Below are positions 1-6,026 of a DNA stretch of 11,063 nucleotides, one piece after another (within the stretch, counting starts at the first letter, position 1; every line of letters begins with the position of its first letter). The DNA is from Coprothermobacterota bacterium (GTDB taxonomy: Bacteria; Caldisericota; JANLFM01), in NCBI GenBank assembly GCA_026389415.1, contig JAPLHX010000147.1:1-11063 (forward strand), given 5' to 3'. The position numbers and the translations under genes are program-made. Below the pieces are notes generated by a model that saw only the letters and a program-made list of their open reading frames with translations, made no database searches and was not told the origin of the DNA.

Positions 1-153
1 GCCCACGACGCCTGGCCGCGCCCCTCCGGCTCTCGATACTCATCGCACACTATACAGGAAAGCTGGAATCCGCCCAGAACGAAATCGAATTCCCTCCGGA
101 CCCGCCAACGTGAACGTGCACCGCAATTACCGAATCCAATATAATATTTAGGG
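1..153. other. Upstream segment, no assignable gene
   Basis: No gene is called here. All three plus-strand frames stay open for at least about 36 codons from the window edge, closing near 110, 142 and 149-151, so the 3' end of an upstream gene may be present. None of the three translations is recognisable. The last 15 bases are AT-rich and hold a -10-like hexamer, described separately. Confidence 0.3.
140..145 (+). promoter_or_regulatory. Consensus -10 hexamer just before the MGMT-like gene
   Basis: The hexamer TATAAT (6/6 match) lies 8 bases before the ATG at 154. No good -35 is visible: at 17-bp spacing the hexamer is TGCACC. If used, transcription would begin around 151-154 and the mRNA would be leaderless or nearly so, which fits the lack of a Shine-Dalgarno sequence before this ATG. 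This is inferred from spacing only. Confidence 0.4.
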
Positions 154-540
154 ATGAGATCAAGCAGGAACCATTCGTCCGATCGTCAGAAACAAAAGGC
201 AGAGGGAGACTTCTTCAGCCGGGTCTATCGCCTGGTAGCCCGTATTCCTCCCGGACAAGTGGCCACCTACGGCCAGATCGCAGCCATGTTGGGAAATCCT
301 GGCGCGGCTCGCACGGTAGGTTGGGCCATGCAGGCGGCCGGCGAGGGGTTGCCCTGCCACCGAGTAGTGAACGCCTCCGGCGCGCTCTCTCCCCCGGAGG
401 CGTTTGGTCCTGGTGTGCAGCGAGAGCGGCTGGAACATGAGGGGGTTTCGTTCCTTCCTAGTGGCCGAATTGACCTCAAGCATCATCTATGGAGCGGGGA
501 AGGCGTAAACCTAGAAGGTGAGGTCAGCGGTTCCTGGTGA
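154..540 (+). CDS. MGMT/ATL-family DNA alkyl-repair protein, single domain
   Basis: 128-residue protein matching only the C-terminal DNA-binding/active-site domain of O6-alkylguanine-DNA alkyltransferases. Visible landmarks are IPPGQVATYGQIA (31-43, helix-turn-helix with the Tyr that helps flip the base), ARTVGWAM (52-59, with the Arg finger at 53), PCHRVV (67-72, acceptor Cys at 68) and RLEHEGV (92-98). The first 18 residues are charged and unlike the family, so they are a short extension rather than the usual N-terminal domain. Alkyltransferase-like (ATL) proteins, which flag lesions for nucleotide excision repair, have Trp or Ala in place of the Cys. Here the Cys is kept, so direct suicide transfer remains possible. 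The start has no Shine-Dalgarno; the -10 hexamer just upstream suggests a leaderless mRNA. The GNAT gene follows after 40 bases on the same strand. Confidence 0.88.
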   Translation: MRSSRNHSSDRQKQKAEGDFFSRVYRLVARIPPGQVATYGQIAAMLGNPGAARTVGWAMQAAGEGLPCHRVVNASGALSPPEAFGPGVQRERLEHEGVSFLPSGRIDLKHHLWSGEGVNLEGEVSGSW

Positions 541-580
541 AACCTTGCATTTACCCGAAGATCTTTCCGCGTAGTCTCGC

Positions 581-1114
581 ATGATCCCTAGGGTGAACAC
601 AGCTCGTCTGTGTTTGCGCCCATTTCGGCCAGAGGACGCCGCGCCTTTGTACCAGATCTTAGTCCAGCCGGGCGTGCTGCAATACTTCCCGGACCCTATG
701 CCCCCTTCGTTGGAACGAGTGGAGCGCTTCATCGGAAAGCAATTGACCCAATGGCAGGAACGAGGGTACGCCTGGTGGGCCGTGCAGCCTCTGCAGACGG
801 ATCGCCTGGCCGGTTGGTGCGGTCCTCAATTCCTGCCGGAGACGGGGGAAACGGAAGTGGGCTATCTGCTGGGGCGGGAATGGTGGGGTCAGGGTTATGC
901 TACCGAAGCAGCTCAAGCGTCGCTAAACTTCACTTTTCAGCAGTTTCCCTTGGACCAAATCATCGCCTTGGTACACCCGGACAACAAGGCTTCCATTCGC
1001 GTGATTGAAAAGCTGGGAATGAAATCCACCGGCCTGACTCCGTATTTTGGCGTGGAGCTGGAGCGATTCGTGCTGACCTGGCTGGCTTGGCAGAAACAAA
1101 CCAAGGAGAAATAG
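581..1114 (+). CDS. GNAT N-acetyltransferase, RimJ/RimL type
   Basis: 177-residue protein with the full GNAT layout. It opens with TARLCLRPFRPEDA (7-20), the usual beta1-alpha1 entry of the Acetyltransf_3 (RimJ/RimL-like) group. The acetyl-CoA pyrophosphate-binding motif is VGYLLGREWWGQGYATEA (93-110), and the late VHPDNKASIRVIEKLGM (131-147) is the typical Asn-containing motif before the final strands. Members transfer acetyl from acetyl-CoA to an amine, such as a protein N-terminus, small molecule or drug. The substrate cannot be read from the sequence. The length is normal for the family. No clear ribosome binding site precedes ATG 581, and no better in-frame start is evident. It probably shares a transcript with the alkyl-repair gene. 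Confidence 0.88.
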   Translation: MIPRVNTARLCLRPFRPEDAAPLYQILVQPGVLQYFPDPMPPSLERVERFIGKQLTQWQERGYAWWAVQPLQTDRLAGWCGPQFLPETGETEVGYLLGREWWGQGYATEAAQASLNFTFQQFPLDQIIALVHPDNKASIRVIEKLGMKSTGLTPYFGVELERFVLTWLAWQKQTKEK

Positions 1115-1115
1115 G

Positions 1116-1208
1116 ATGGAAAAGAAAACGTTTGGCTCCAAGCCGATTTTGTTTCCGATGCCGACCGTGCCCGGCAAGGAGAATCTTGAAGCGCCGCCTA
1201 CCGACTAG
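1116..1208 (+). pseudogene. Possible N-terminal remnant of a flavin reductase-like protein
   Basis: A 30-codon ORF starts 1 base after the GNAT stop and has a good ribosome binding site, AAGGAG at 1103-1108. Its beginning, MEKKTFGSKPILFPMPTV, resembles the opening of FMN-binding flavin reductase-like proteins, which commonly start with a Lys-rich stretch, a G-x-K/Q segment and (Y/F)PMPT followed by VGA. After residue 18 the resemblance stops and TAG closes the frame at 1206. None of the later flavin-binding motifs is seen in the following 90 bases. The likeliest reading is a gene that lost about 85% of its body, leaving its start and ribosome binding site. A genuine micro-ORF cannot be excluded. 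The family assignment is from memory of the motif. Confidence 0.4.
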
Positions 1209-1301
1209 GATGGCGATGAAGATAGCCGGCCACACCAAATCCAACCAAATAAAGAGTCATGGAAAAGATCGAGCGACAGTGTCCATCGACAGTCCGCGGC
1301 C

Positions 1302-2108
1302 TCAGCGCCTACCCCATAGAAAAAGCCAAGCTGGGCCAAGGCTCACCGACCAATCGGTGAAGAGGCTGCCGGCCAGGAGCTGCTCCCCTTCCCTGGCTGT
1401 ATAGGCGGCGCGGAAGGAGCCGAGCGGCTCGCCGATGCGGCGGATGGCCGGTGGGACAACCAAGCGAGTGACCAAGCGGGCAAGACAGTAGACGAAGCGC
1501 GGCGCATCCCGCCGTAGGTCGAAGAATAGTAATTGGCCGCCGGGCCGCAACACCCGCCGAGCTTCGGCCAAGGCGGCGACTGGGTCGGGCCAGTGGTGCA
1601 GGGAAAGGGTGCTGACAAGGAAATCCACGCTGTCGTCGGAAAACGGCAGCGATTGGACGTCCCCGACACGGAAGGCCACTCGCCCGGCCAACCCGCTCGC
1701 CGCAGCAGACTCACAAGCCCGGGCTATCATTGGGGCGGCGATATCAACTCCGACCAAACGAACAACCGGATAGCGCAGGGCGATGGCTTCCACTAGCAAC
1801 CCCGGGCCGCAGCCAACGTCGACCACCAGGCCGGAGGGCCGGTACTTGGCCAACCGGCGTAAGAAGATCCAGCGCAGGGCACGGAACTGGGGCATCCGGC
1901 TGAGCCGGGTGAAGCTCTCGGCCAGGCCTTCCTCCTCCAATCCTTCCAGGTTGGCCTGGCGGGGAGCATCGACTCGCCGCATCCCTTCCCAGACCGAGCA
2001 GACCAGAGCGACTAGCGCTACTCCAGCCAAGATCCACCGCCCCGCGTTGTCTTGACGGCGAAATTCCTGGTGACGCTCACGCTGTAGCAATTCCCCTTTG
2101 GGACTCAT
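1302..2108 (-). CDS. Class I SAM-dependent methyltransferase with N-terminal membrane anchor
   Basis: 268-residue protein. Residues 24-39 form a hydrophobic segment after a basic head (KGELLQRERHQEFRRQ), which suggests a single membrane anchor with the catalytic domain inside the cell. The methyltransferase fold follows: motif I VVDVGCGPG (95-103) binds SAM, the acidic Asp at 122 (LVGVD) would contact the ribose, GDVQSLPF (149-156) frames the adenine, DFLVSTLSLHHWPDP (162-176) is motif IV-like, and RRVLRPGGQLLFFD (184-197) is motif V/VI. This is the Methyltransf_11/UbiE-like pattern. The acceptor is unknown; lipid, quinone or polyketide-type acceptors would suit a membrane-attached enzyme. 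ATG 2108 follows a purine-rich AAGGTGGGAAG. It is transcribed alone, divergently from the GH3-like gene. Confidence 0.88.
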   Translation of the reverse strand: MSPKGELLQRERHQEFRRQDNAGRWILAGVALVALVCSVWEGMRRVDAPRQANLEGLEEEGLAESFTRLSRMPQFRALRWIFLRRLAKYRPSGLVVDVGCGPGLLVEAIALRYPVVRLVGVDIAAPMIARACESAAASGLAGRVAFRVGDVQSLPFSDDSVDFLVSTLSLHHWPDPVAALAEARRVLRPGGQLLFFDLRRDAPRFVYCLARLVTRLVVPPAIRRIGEPLGSFRAAYTAREGEQLLAGSLFTDWSVSLGPAWLFLWGRR

Positions 2109-2159
2109 CTTCCCACCTTATAACCGCTTTGCCGTTCCACTCTCTCTACTCCTGGTTAC

Positions 2160-3524
2160 TTGTTTTTTCCTCCCCTATTCTACCATGCCCATCCGCCATC
2201 TCAGGTTTTTCGTCGGTTGCGGTACATTGCAAGGATGCAGGGCTCAAGGATTCTACCCGACCCCCTTCCCACCCTCGCGGCAAGCTATCGTACACGGCGA
2301 TTCGCCGCTTCTTTCGGCGAGATACGCAGCTACGAGGAATACGTCAAGTACTTCCCGGTCATCTCCTACCGAAGAATCACCGAGAATCCTACAGCCTATT
2401 TCCCGAACGATTTGACGATGTTCTTGCGGACACGTGGATTCACCGGGCCTCCCAAGCAAATCCCATACTCCGAGGTGATGCTTGAAGAGACCGCACAGCC
2501 GCTGGGCGACTGGATGCGCCGGTGGCTCTCCCCCGGAAAAAATGCCTTCAGTCTGGTCAGCCCGGCAGTGGAAGAGGTGACGACCACGAAGGGAACCATC
2601 CCCTCCTTCACCGCCTTGGCCAAACAATTGGAAACCACCGGACTGGCTATCCTGCCTGCAGAAACTCCCACTGACAACGCCTCATTCCTGGCCCTTTCCA
2701 AGCTGATCGTCCCCCAGACGGAGGCGCTGGTTGGCCCGGCAGCCCAGGTGGTGGCTTTCCTTCGTTTCATCGTCGCCCAGGGTAAAGCTGATCTGCTGCA
2801 ACCACTATGTCATGCCTTTCTCACCGGGATGGCCGAGATCGGACGGCTTTTCACAGCGGAAGCCCGGCGCTTGGTCCCTCACTTGCAGGTTTTGGAATTC
2901 TACTCGGCCGCCGAGAGCCTCTTCGCCTTTCAGTCAAACCAGCCAGTCCATGGTGGAAACGAGGGCGGGTTGTCCTTCCAGGGTTCCGCCTGCTTCGTCG
3001 AGATCGAGACGGGGAAGGGGATCTTCCCATTGGCCGATGCTCGGCGCGGCGAGACCGGCAACCTGATCGTTTCCACCCAGGCGTTTCCCCGCTACCGCAT
3101 CGGCGACTTTCTCCTCCACCTCGGCGAGGGAAACTGGCAAGTCCTGGGGAAAGATGGTCGAACGACGCGGCTGGGGTGGGCAAAAGATCCATGTAATCCC
3201 CGATCTGGACCTGGTGGTCGTCAGCACCGCCAATTCCCGCAACGCCAGTCAAGCGATCGATACGTTCGGTCTGCTGGAAACAGTCATTTTACCGGCGACA
3301 ACACCCAGTCCTTAGGGTCGAGCGTTTTTCCAGGCAAGCACAGCTTCAGTTTCGAACCGATGGGACCTCATCTGGCTCGTCTACTGTATTCAAGACCCGG
3401 CTCTATCATTTCCCCGTTAAACTGGACCCCCAAACAACATCCAGCAAAGCGGCATCATGGTTTTCTAGCGTCTAGCTGTTTGGTTCGAGTTGGCTGGTTT
3501 TCTCAGTTTGCGAAGGAAAAATAA
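2160..3524 (+). CDS. GH3-superfamily acyl-adenylating enzyme-like protein, damaged and C-terminally replaced
   Basis: The open frame is 454 codons, but only about the first 335 look like a protein family. From residue 30 it follows GH3-type adenylating enzymes (related to acyl-amido synthetases and PaaK-like ligases). YEEYVKYFPVISYRRI (58-73) is the conserved early helix, TRGFTGPPKQIPYSE (91-105) sits where the P-loop-like TSGTTGxxKxIP should be, EFYSAAESLFAF (246-257) matches the Y-x-(S/A)-x-E motif, and YRIGDFLLHL (312-321) matches YRxGDxv. Ser and Gly of the first motif are replaced by Arg and Phe, so ATP binding is doubtful. After GKDGR (330-334) the frame turns into Arg/Pro/Gln-rich residues unlike the family. 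A serine-hydrolase tail lies there in another frame. The protein therefore lacks the small C-terminal domain and is probably inactive. The start is uncertain: TTG 2160 is the longest, ATG 2235 is possible, and neither has a ribosome binding site. Confidence 0.6.
   Translation: MFFPPLFYHAHPPSQVFRRLRYIARMQGSRILPDPLPTLAASYRTRRFAASFGEIRSYEEYVKYFPVISYRRITENPTAYFPNDLTMFLRTRGFTGPPKQIPYSEVMLEETAQPLGDWMRRWLSPGKNAFSLVSPAVEEVTTTKGTIPSFTALAKQLETTGLAILPAETPTDNASFLALSKLIVPQTEALVGPAAQVVAFLRFIVAQGKADLLQPLCHAFLTGMAEIGRLFTAEARRLVPHLQVLEFYSAAESLFAFQSNQPVHGGNEGGLSFQGSACFVEIETGKGIFPLADARRGETGNLIVSTQAFPRYRIGDFLLHLGEGNWQVLGKDGRTTRLGWAKDPCNPRSGPGGRQHRQFPQRQSSDRYVRSAGNSHFTGDNTQSLGSSVFPGKHSFSFEPMGPHLARLLYSRPGSIISPLNWTPKQHPAKRHHGFLASSCLVRVGWFSQFAKEK
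3154..3315 (+). pseudogene. C-terminal remnant of a serine beta-lactamase-like hydrolase
   Basis: Read one frame away from the GH3-like ORF, the DNA gives RGWGGQKIHVIPDLDLVVVS from about 3166, then a short helix and ILPATT, ending at TAG 3313-3315. G-(F/W/Y)-GGQ-x-(I/L)-x-VIP-x-LDLVVV is the typical last strand pair of class C beta-lactamase/CubicO-type serine hydrolases, which ends 15-30 residues later, as here. The catalytic SxxK and YxN parts are absent, so this is only the 3' tail of a gene whose first ~85% is missing. It joins the GH3-like sequence within a few bases of 3160-3168, with no spacer. It could be translated only as a short peptide (ATG at 3154), which I doubt. Confidence 0.7.
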
Positions 3525-3938
3525 TAGCAAGCCGGCGATGAGAGAACCGATGGTGCTGATGGCGAAGGTCAGCGGAAAAACGTAGAAAAAGAGGACATAG
3601 GTTACCGGCTCGGTAGGAAAGTATTGAAAAAGAAAACTGTGTAGGAAAAGGCTGGAGGGCCATCCAATCGCCGAAGCCCCGGCAGCGATCAGAAAAATCT
3701 TCAGGACAACATTCGCGTGTAGCATGGCAGCCAGGATCGCCAGCGCGATGCCAAATACAATCAGTGGAATGCCGGGGAACAGTTCAAACCGTCCGGAGTG
3801 TGCCCCGAAAGGAGTCAGTGGAACTATAAGAAGCAAAATGAGGCCTGCCAGGATCGCCCAGCAAACTTTGATGAATACTGCGCTCACGAAATGATTGTAG
3901 CGCGGAGGAAGGCGTATTGGATGATTTTCTTTCCCCAA
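3465..3938 (-). CDS. Small multi-pass membrane protein of unknown function
   Basis: No family recognised. The frame gives 157 residues with about four hydrophobic segments: 20-40, 55-72, 78-97 and 112-142, the last long enough to be a pair or one extended helix. The C-terminal tail is strongly basic (FLRKLRKPANSNQTARR), which by the positive-inside rule would sit in the cytoplasm. The first codon at 3938 is TTG, and the 17 residues after it are unlike the rest. A GTG at 3887 that begins SAVFIKVCWAIL directly before the first helix is an attractive alternative (140 residues). Neither has a clear ribosome binding site. It converges with the GH3-like/hydrolase chimera and is flanked on both sides by gene remnants, so it may be a recent arrival or itself under decay. 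Confidence 0.55.
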   Translation of the reverse strand: MGKENHPIRLPPRYNHFVSAVFIKVCWAILAGLILLLIVPLTPFGAHSGRFELFPGIPLIVFGIALAILAAMLHANVVLKIFLIAAGASAIGWPSSLFLHSFLFQYFPTEPVTYVLFFYVFPLTFAISTIGSLIAGLLLFFLRKLRKPANSNQTARR

Positions 3939-4013
3939 ACTTCACACGCCAAGAAAGGTTCTGAGTGGTTGGAACCGTCTACCCTGGCTAAATATGAAAA
4001 TAGTGATGGCAAT

Positions 4014-4035
4014 ACTTACCAAGTATTTGATAAGT
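4014..4035. promoter_or_regulatory. 22-bp interrupted palindrome, candidate operator
   Basis: ACTTA at 4014-4018 pairs with TAAGT at 4031-4035, and inner CAA (4020-4022) pairs with TTG (4027-4029). Nine of eleven dyad positions match. A second, shifted dyad, TACTT-ACC-AAGTA, occupies 4013-4025. The element lies about 50 bases before the ribosome binding site of the ORF starting at 4087. The shape (two half-sites about two helical turns long) is that of a binding site for a dimeric winged-helix repressor such as MarR or HxlR families, but no regulator gene is visible in this window. Confidence 0.4.
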
Positions 4036-4086
4036 TTCCTCCTGACGACGACAATAGCCTCAGAAAAAAAACAGGAGGGCACGGAA

Positions 4087-4296
4087 ATGGCAACAACGAT
4101 GATGGAGCAGATGGAACGGATCACCCCCAGCAGCGCGAGCTGGATCACGATCGAGGAACGAGCGGCTCAACTGAAGCGAGACCTGCATCCTCTGCGCCCC
4201 GAGCGCCCCGAGCGCCGGACACAACTCACTGCCCGCCCCCAGGCTCCCGACTTCTCCACCTACTTCTGCCTGATCGCCCGGCCCCAGCAAGCATAA
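4087..4296 (+). CDS. Hypothetical 69-residue protein, Arg/Pro-rich
   Basis: Not recognised. ATG 4087 is preceded by a strong ribosome binding site, AGGAGG within 4073-4078, and a likely operator 50-70 bases upstream, so the start looks genuine. The predicted product begins MATTMMEQMERITPSS, continues with a charged helix (IEERAAQLKRDL, about residues 22-33) and an RPE-RPE-RR run encoded by a 9-bp tandem repeat, and ends DFSTYFCLIARPQQA. It has no membrane segment or known motif. The unusually good initiation signals next to an unremarkable short product, and a methyltransferase tail about 200 bases downstream, raise the possibility that this is the surviving 5' part of a longer, rearranged gene. 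The same frame extends back to 3994, but the ribosome binding site favours 4087. Confidence 0.33.
   Translation: MATTMMEQMERITPSSASWITIEERAAQLKRDLHPLRPERPERRTQLTARPQAPDFSTYFCLIARPQQA
4194..4216 (+). repeat. 9-bp tandem repeat (GCGCCCCGA, 2.5 copies)
   Basis: GCGCCCCGA occurs at 4194-4202 and 4203-4211 with a partial third copy from 4212. The unit is a multiple of three and encodes R-P-E repeats in the 4087 ORF, so copy-number changes would stay in frame. Probably replication slippage in a GC-rich tract. Confidence 0.6.
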
Positions 4297-4505
4297 GCTC
4301 ACCTCGCCGAATCCCTCCCCGGCACTGCCGGAGAGAACCCAAGGCACCCGTTTCCACCAGGGCGCCTTTTGGTTTGCCATAAAAAAAGCCCCCGTCCAAG
4401 TCTGCATCGAAATATGCGTGGACCAACGGGTTCCGAATAGTCGTAATCTCGGCTCAAGGGATTTGTGGGTTTTGGCTTCATTCTCAAGGGATACTTTCAC
4501 CTGAA

Positions 4506-4727
4506 AAAGGGTGGGGCGACTTTCACTATTTAATCGGCACACCACAAGGTACCGAACACCGAGTGGAACGGCATGAGCTGGGTTTGTTCGAAACGGAAGA
4601 ATTGCTGGACGCAATGCGCAAGGCCGGGTTGGAGGCATTTTTCGACCCACAAGGCCCCAGCGGCCGCGGTTTGTGCATCGGCGAGCAGAATCGCTTCTCG
4701 TGTGCTTTTGATTTGGAACCGCTGTAG
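4506..4727 (+). pseudogene. C-terminal remnant of a class I SAM methyltransferase
   Basis: The frame ending at TAG 4725-4727 is open from 4383. From about residue GWGDFHYLIGTPQG it reads like the tail of a Methyltransf_25-type protein: FHYL(I/V)GTP, then ERHELGLFETEELLDAMRKA, then GLEAFFDPQGPSGRGLCIG. HELGLF-x(3)-(E)-x(4)-(F/M)RxAGLe followed by (Y/F)DP-x-G-x-x-GRGL-x-IG is the usual ending of one group of SAM methyltransferases that modify small molecules. The SAM-binding half (GxGxG) is absent: no start codon with a ribosome binding site and no motif I is found between 4297 and 4505 in any frame. It is an orphaned C-terminus left by deletion or rearrangement. The last ~13 codons after IG (EQNRFSCAFDLEPL) look like run-on sequence, so the native stop may also be lost. 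Confidence 0.6.
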
Positions 4728-4829
4728 ATCATATCGTTTTTCGGTAAGCTGAGTGGTCTATCCTGGGCAACGGTTTACCTATCGACCGCTGTAAACTGAT
4801 CCCTGATGTTCTGCTATTTGGAAAATAGC
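4728..4829. other. Short convergent gap with an inverted repeat over the DUF362 stop
   Basis: The 86 bases between the methyltransferase remnant and the DUF362 gene hold no gene. A 7-bp perfect inverted repeat, GCTATTT at 4813-4819 and AAATAGC at 4823-4829 with a 3-base loop, overlaps the DUF362 stop codon (minus strand). It lacks a T-run, so a classical terminator is not supported. GTTTAC (4773-4778) and GTAAAC (4791-4796) form another, weaker dyad. Confidence 0.3.
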
Positions 4830-5947
4830 GACAGGCGGGGCTTTTTCACATCGATGGCCCGGGAGGGGCACATCTCCTGACAACAGAAGCAGCGGATACA
4901 ATCCGGCTCCCGGAAGCGGATTCCCCGACCTTCCTCATAATTCAGACAGTGGGCAGGGCAGACTTCCACGCAGACCTTGCACCCGTCGCAAAGCCGGCGT
5001 AGAAATACGGGTCGGGGCAGCATCCAGCGTTTTCCTATGCGGTAGGCCAGATCGGGGATCCCTCCGCGCCCGACAGCCGGCAGACGGAAATGGGGGACCA
5101 GAATCTCGGCTGAAGATTCTCCCCGGATCTCCATCTCCAGGGGTTCTCCCTTCTGCAGGGACTGGTAGGTAGCCAGCACAGGTACCCGGGACACCGGCAC
5201 GCCTAACAGGCGGGCGATGGCCGCATCCGTGGAGAAGCCGTCGGCTCCAGCCACCACCAAGCCCAGAGCGCGCGGAGTACCAGCGGAAGGACCATTCCCT
5301 TCCATCCCTACGATCCCATCCACTAGGTTCAGATCCGGCGGCCGGGCCCGGAAGATGTCGATTAAGATCTTGGCAAACAGCATCTTATCGGTGCCCGCCC
5401 GCAGGTGATAGCCCATTTTGAGCGTACCGGGGATCAAGCCAAACATGTTTTTCACAGCCAGGGTCAGCGTCATCAGGGCATGCGTCTTCAATTTGGGCAG
5501 ATTCCAGATTCGGTCCACCTGGCGCAGGAGAGAACTACTGGGAAATTTCTTGTAGAGGACGCCCTGGGGGCAGTCCCGTGTGTCATCGGCCACTAGCTCG
5601 ACCAGTTCTACCCGTTCCTGTGCTGCCACTTCAGCGTAGCCGTTCTTCTTGCAGGCGCCGAAGAACGAGACGTAGCCGGGGCTGTCGGCCACCACAATCC
5701 GGTGGGTGCGGGTTTTAGCCAACCGGATGACAGCTCGTAGAAAGGAAGGGTGGGTGGTTACCGCTCGTTCCGGTGCAGCGTCGTTGAGGCAACTCACCTT
5801 CAACATCAGGCGTTCACCAGACTTCAGAAAAGAATCCAAGCCACCCAACAAGTCCACGCTGTGCTGCAAAGCCGCCTGAACCATGTCCGGTTCGTAGCTG
5901 GAACAGCGGACCACGGCAACGGGTTCCATCATATTAATGGTGGCCAT
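4814..5947 (-). CDS. DUF362 protein with C-terminal 2x[4Fe-4S] ferredoxin domain
   Basis: 377 residues. The N-terminal ~290 residues are a DUF362 domain. Its hallmarks are KVSCLNDAAPERAVTTHP (50-67), the Asp-containing VVADSPG (85-91), and NLPKLKTHALMTLTLAVKN (149-167) followed by MFGLIPG. After a linker comes a bacterial ferredoxin-like region with two Cys clusters, C-x2-C-x2-C-x3-C-P starting at 320 and a second starting at 350 (CIRCFCCQEMCP). These can bind two [4Fe-4S] clusters for low-potential electron transfer. DUF362-ferredoxin proteins are common in bacteria and archaea with anaerobic or facultative ancestry; their substrate is not established. There is no signal peptide, so it is expected in the cytoplasm. 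ATG 5947 is supported by family-like VAVVRC soon after; the ATGs at residues 6 and 7 are equally possible. It is divergent from the TSG-repeat membrane protein gene. Confidence 0.9.
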   Translation of the reverse strand: MATINMMEPVAVVRCSSYEPDMVQAALQHSVDLLGGLDSFLKSGERLMLKVSCLNDAAPERAVTTHPSFLRAVIRLAKTRTHRIVVADSPGYVSFFGACKKNGYAEVAAQERVELVELVADDTRDCPQGVLYKKFPSSSLLRQVDRIWNLPKLKTHALMTLTLAVKNMFGLIPGTLKMGYHLRAGTDKMLFAKILIDIFRARPPDLNLVDGIVGMEGNGPSAGTPRALGLVVAGADGFSTDAAIARLLGVPVSRVPVLATYQSLQKGEPLEMEIRGESSAEILVPHFRLPAVGRGGIPDLAYRIGKRWMLPRPVFLRRLCDGCKVCVEVCPAHCLNYEEGRGIRFREPDCIRCFCCQEMCPSRAIDVKKPRLSLFSK

Positions 5948-6026
5948 TCTATCACGGTTCGGCTGAGCTTGCCGATACTGGACGCATTTGTTAGATTGAG
6001 AAAAACACGATGGGAGAGAACTATCG

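Noticed and set aside
960..1244. Minus-strand frame with a hydrophobic start (LVWPAIFIAILVG) opposite the end of the GNAT gene.
   Set aside because: The hydrophobic run is short and the remainder is antisense to GNAT with no family resemblance.
3798..4382. 194-codon plus-strand open frame overlapping the small membrane protein and the 4087 ORF.
   Set aside because: Low-complexity, His/Pro/Arg-rich translation with no start signal; it looks like a GC-rich shadow frame.
4383..4423. Nested inverted repeats (GTCCA/TGGAC and GCAT/ATGC) followed on the minus strand by a run of seven T, resembling a terminator.
   Set aside because: The outer stem is only 5 bp, interrupted by unpaired bases, and separated from the T-run by GGGGGC; no minus-strand gene ends here.
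5969..5996. TTGCCG and TTAGAT at 16-base spacing as a promoter for the LiaF-like gene.
   Set aside because: Only three of six matches in the -10 hexamer; not better than chance in an AT-richer divergent spacer.
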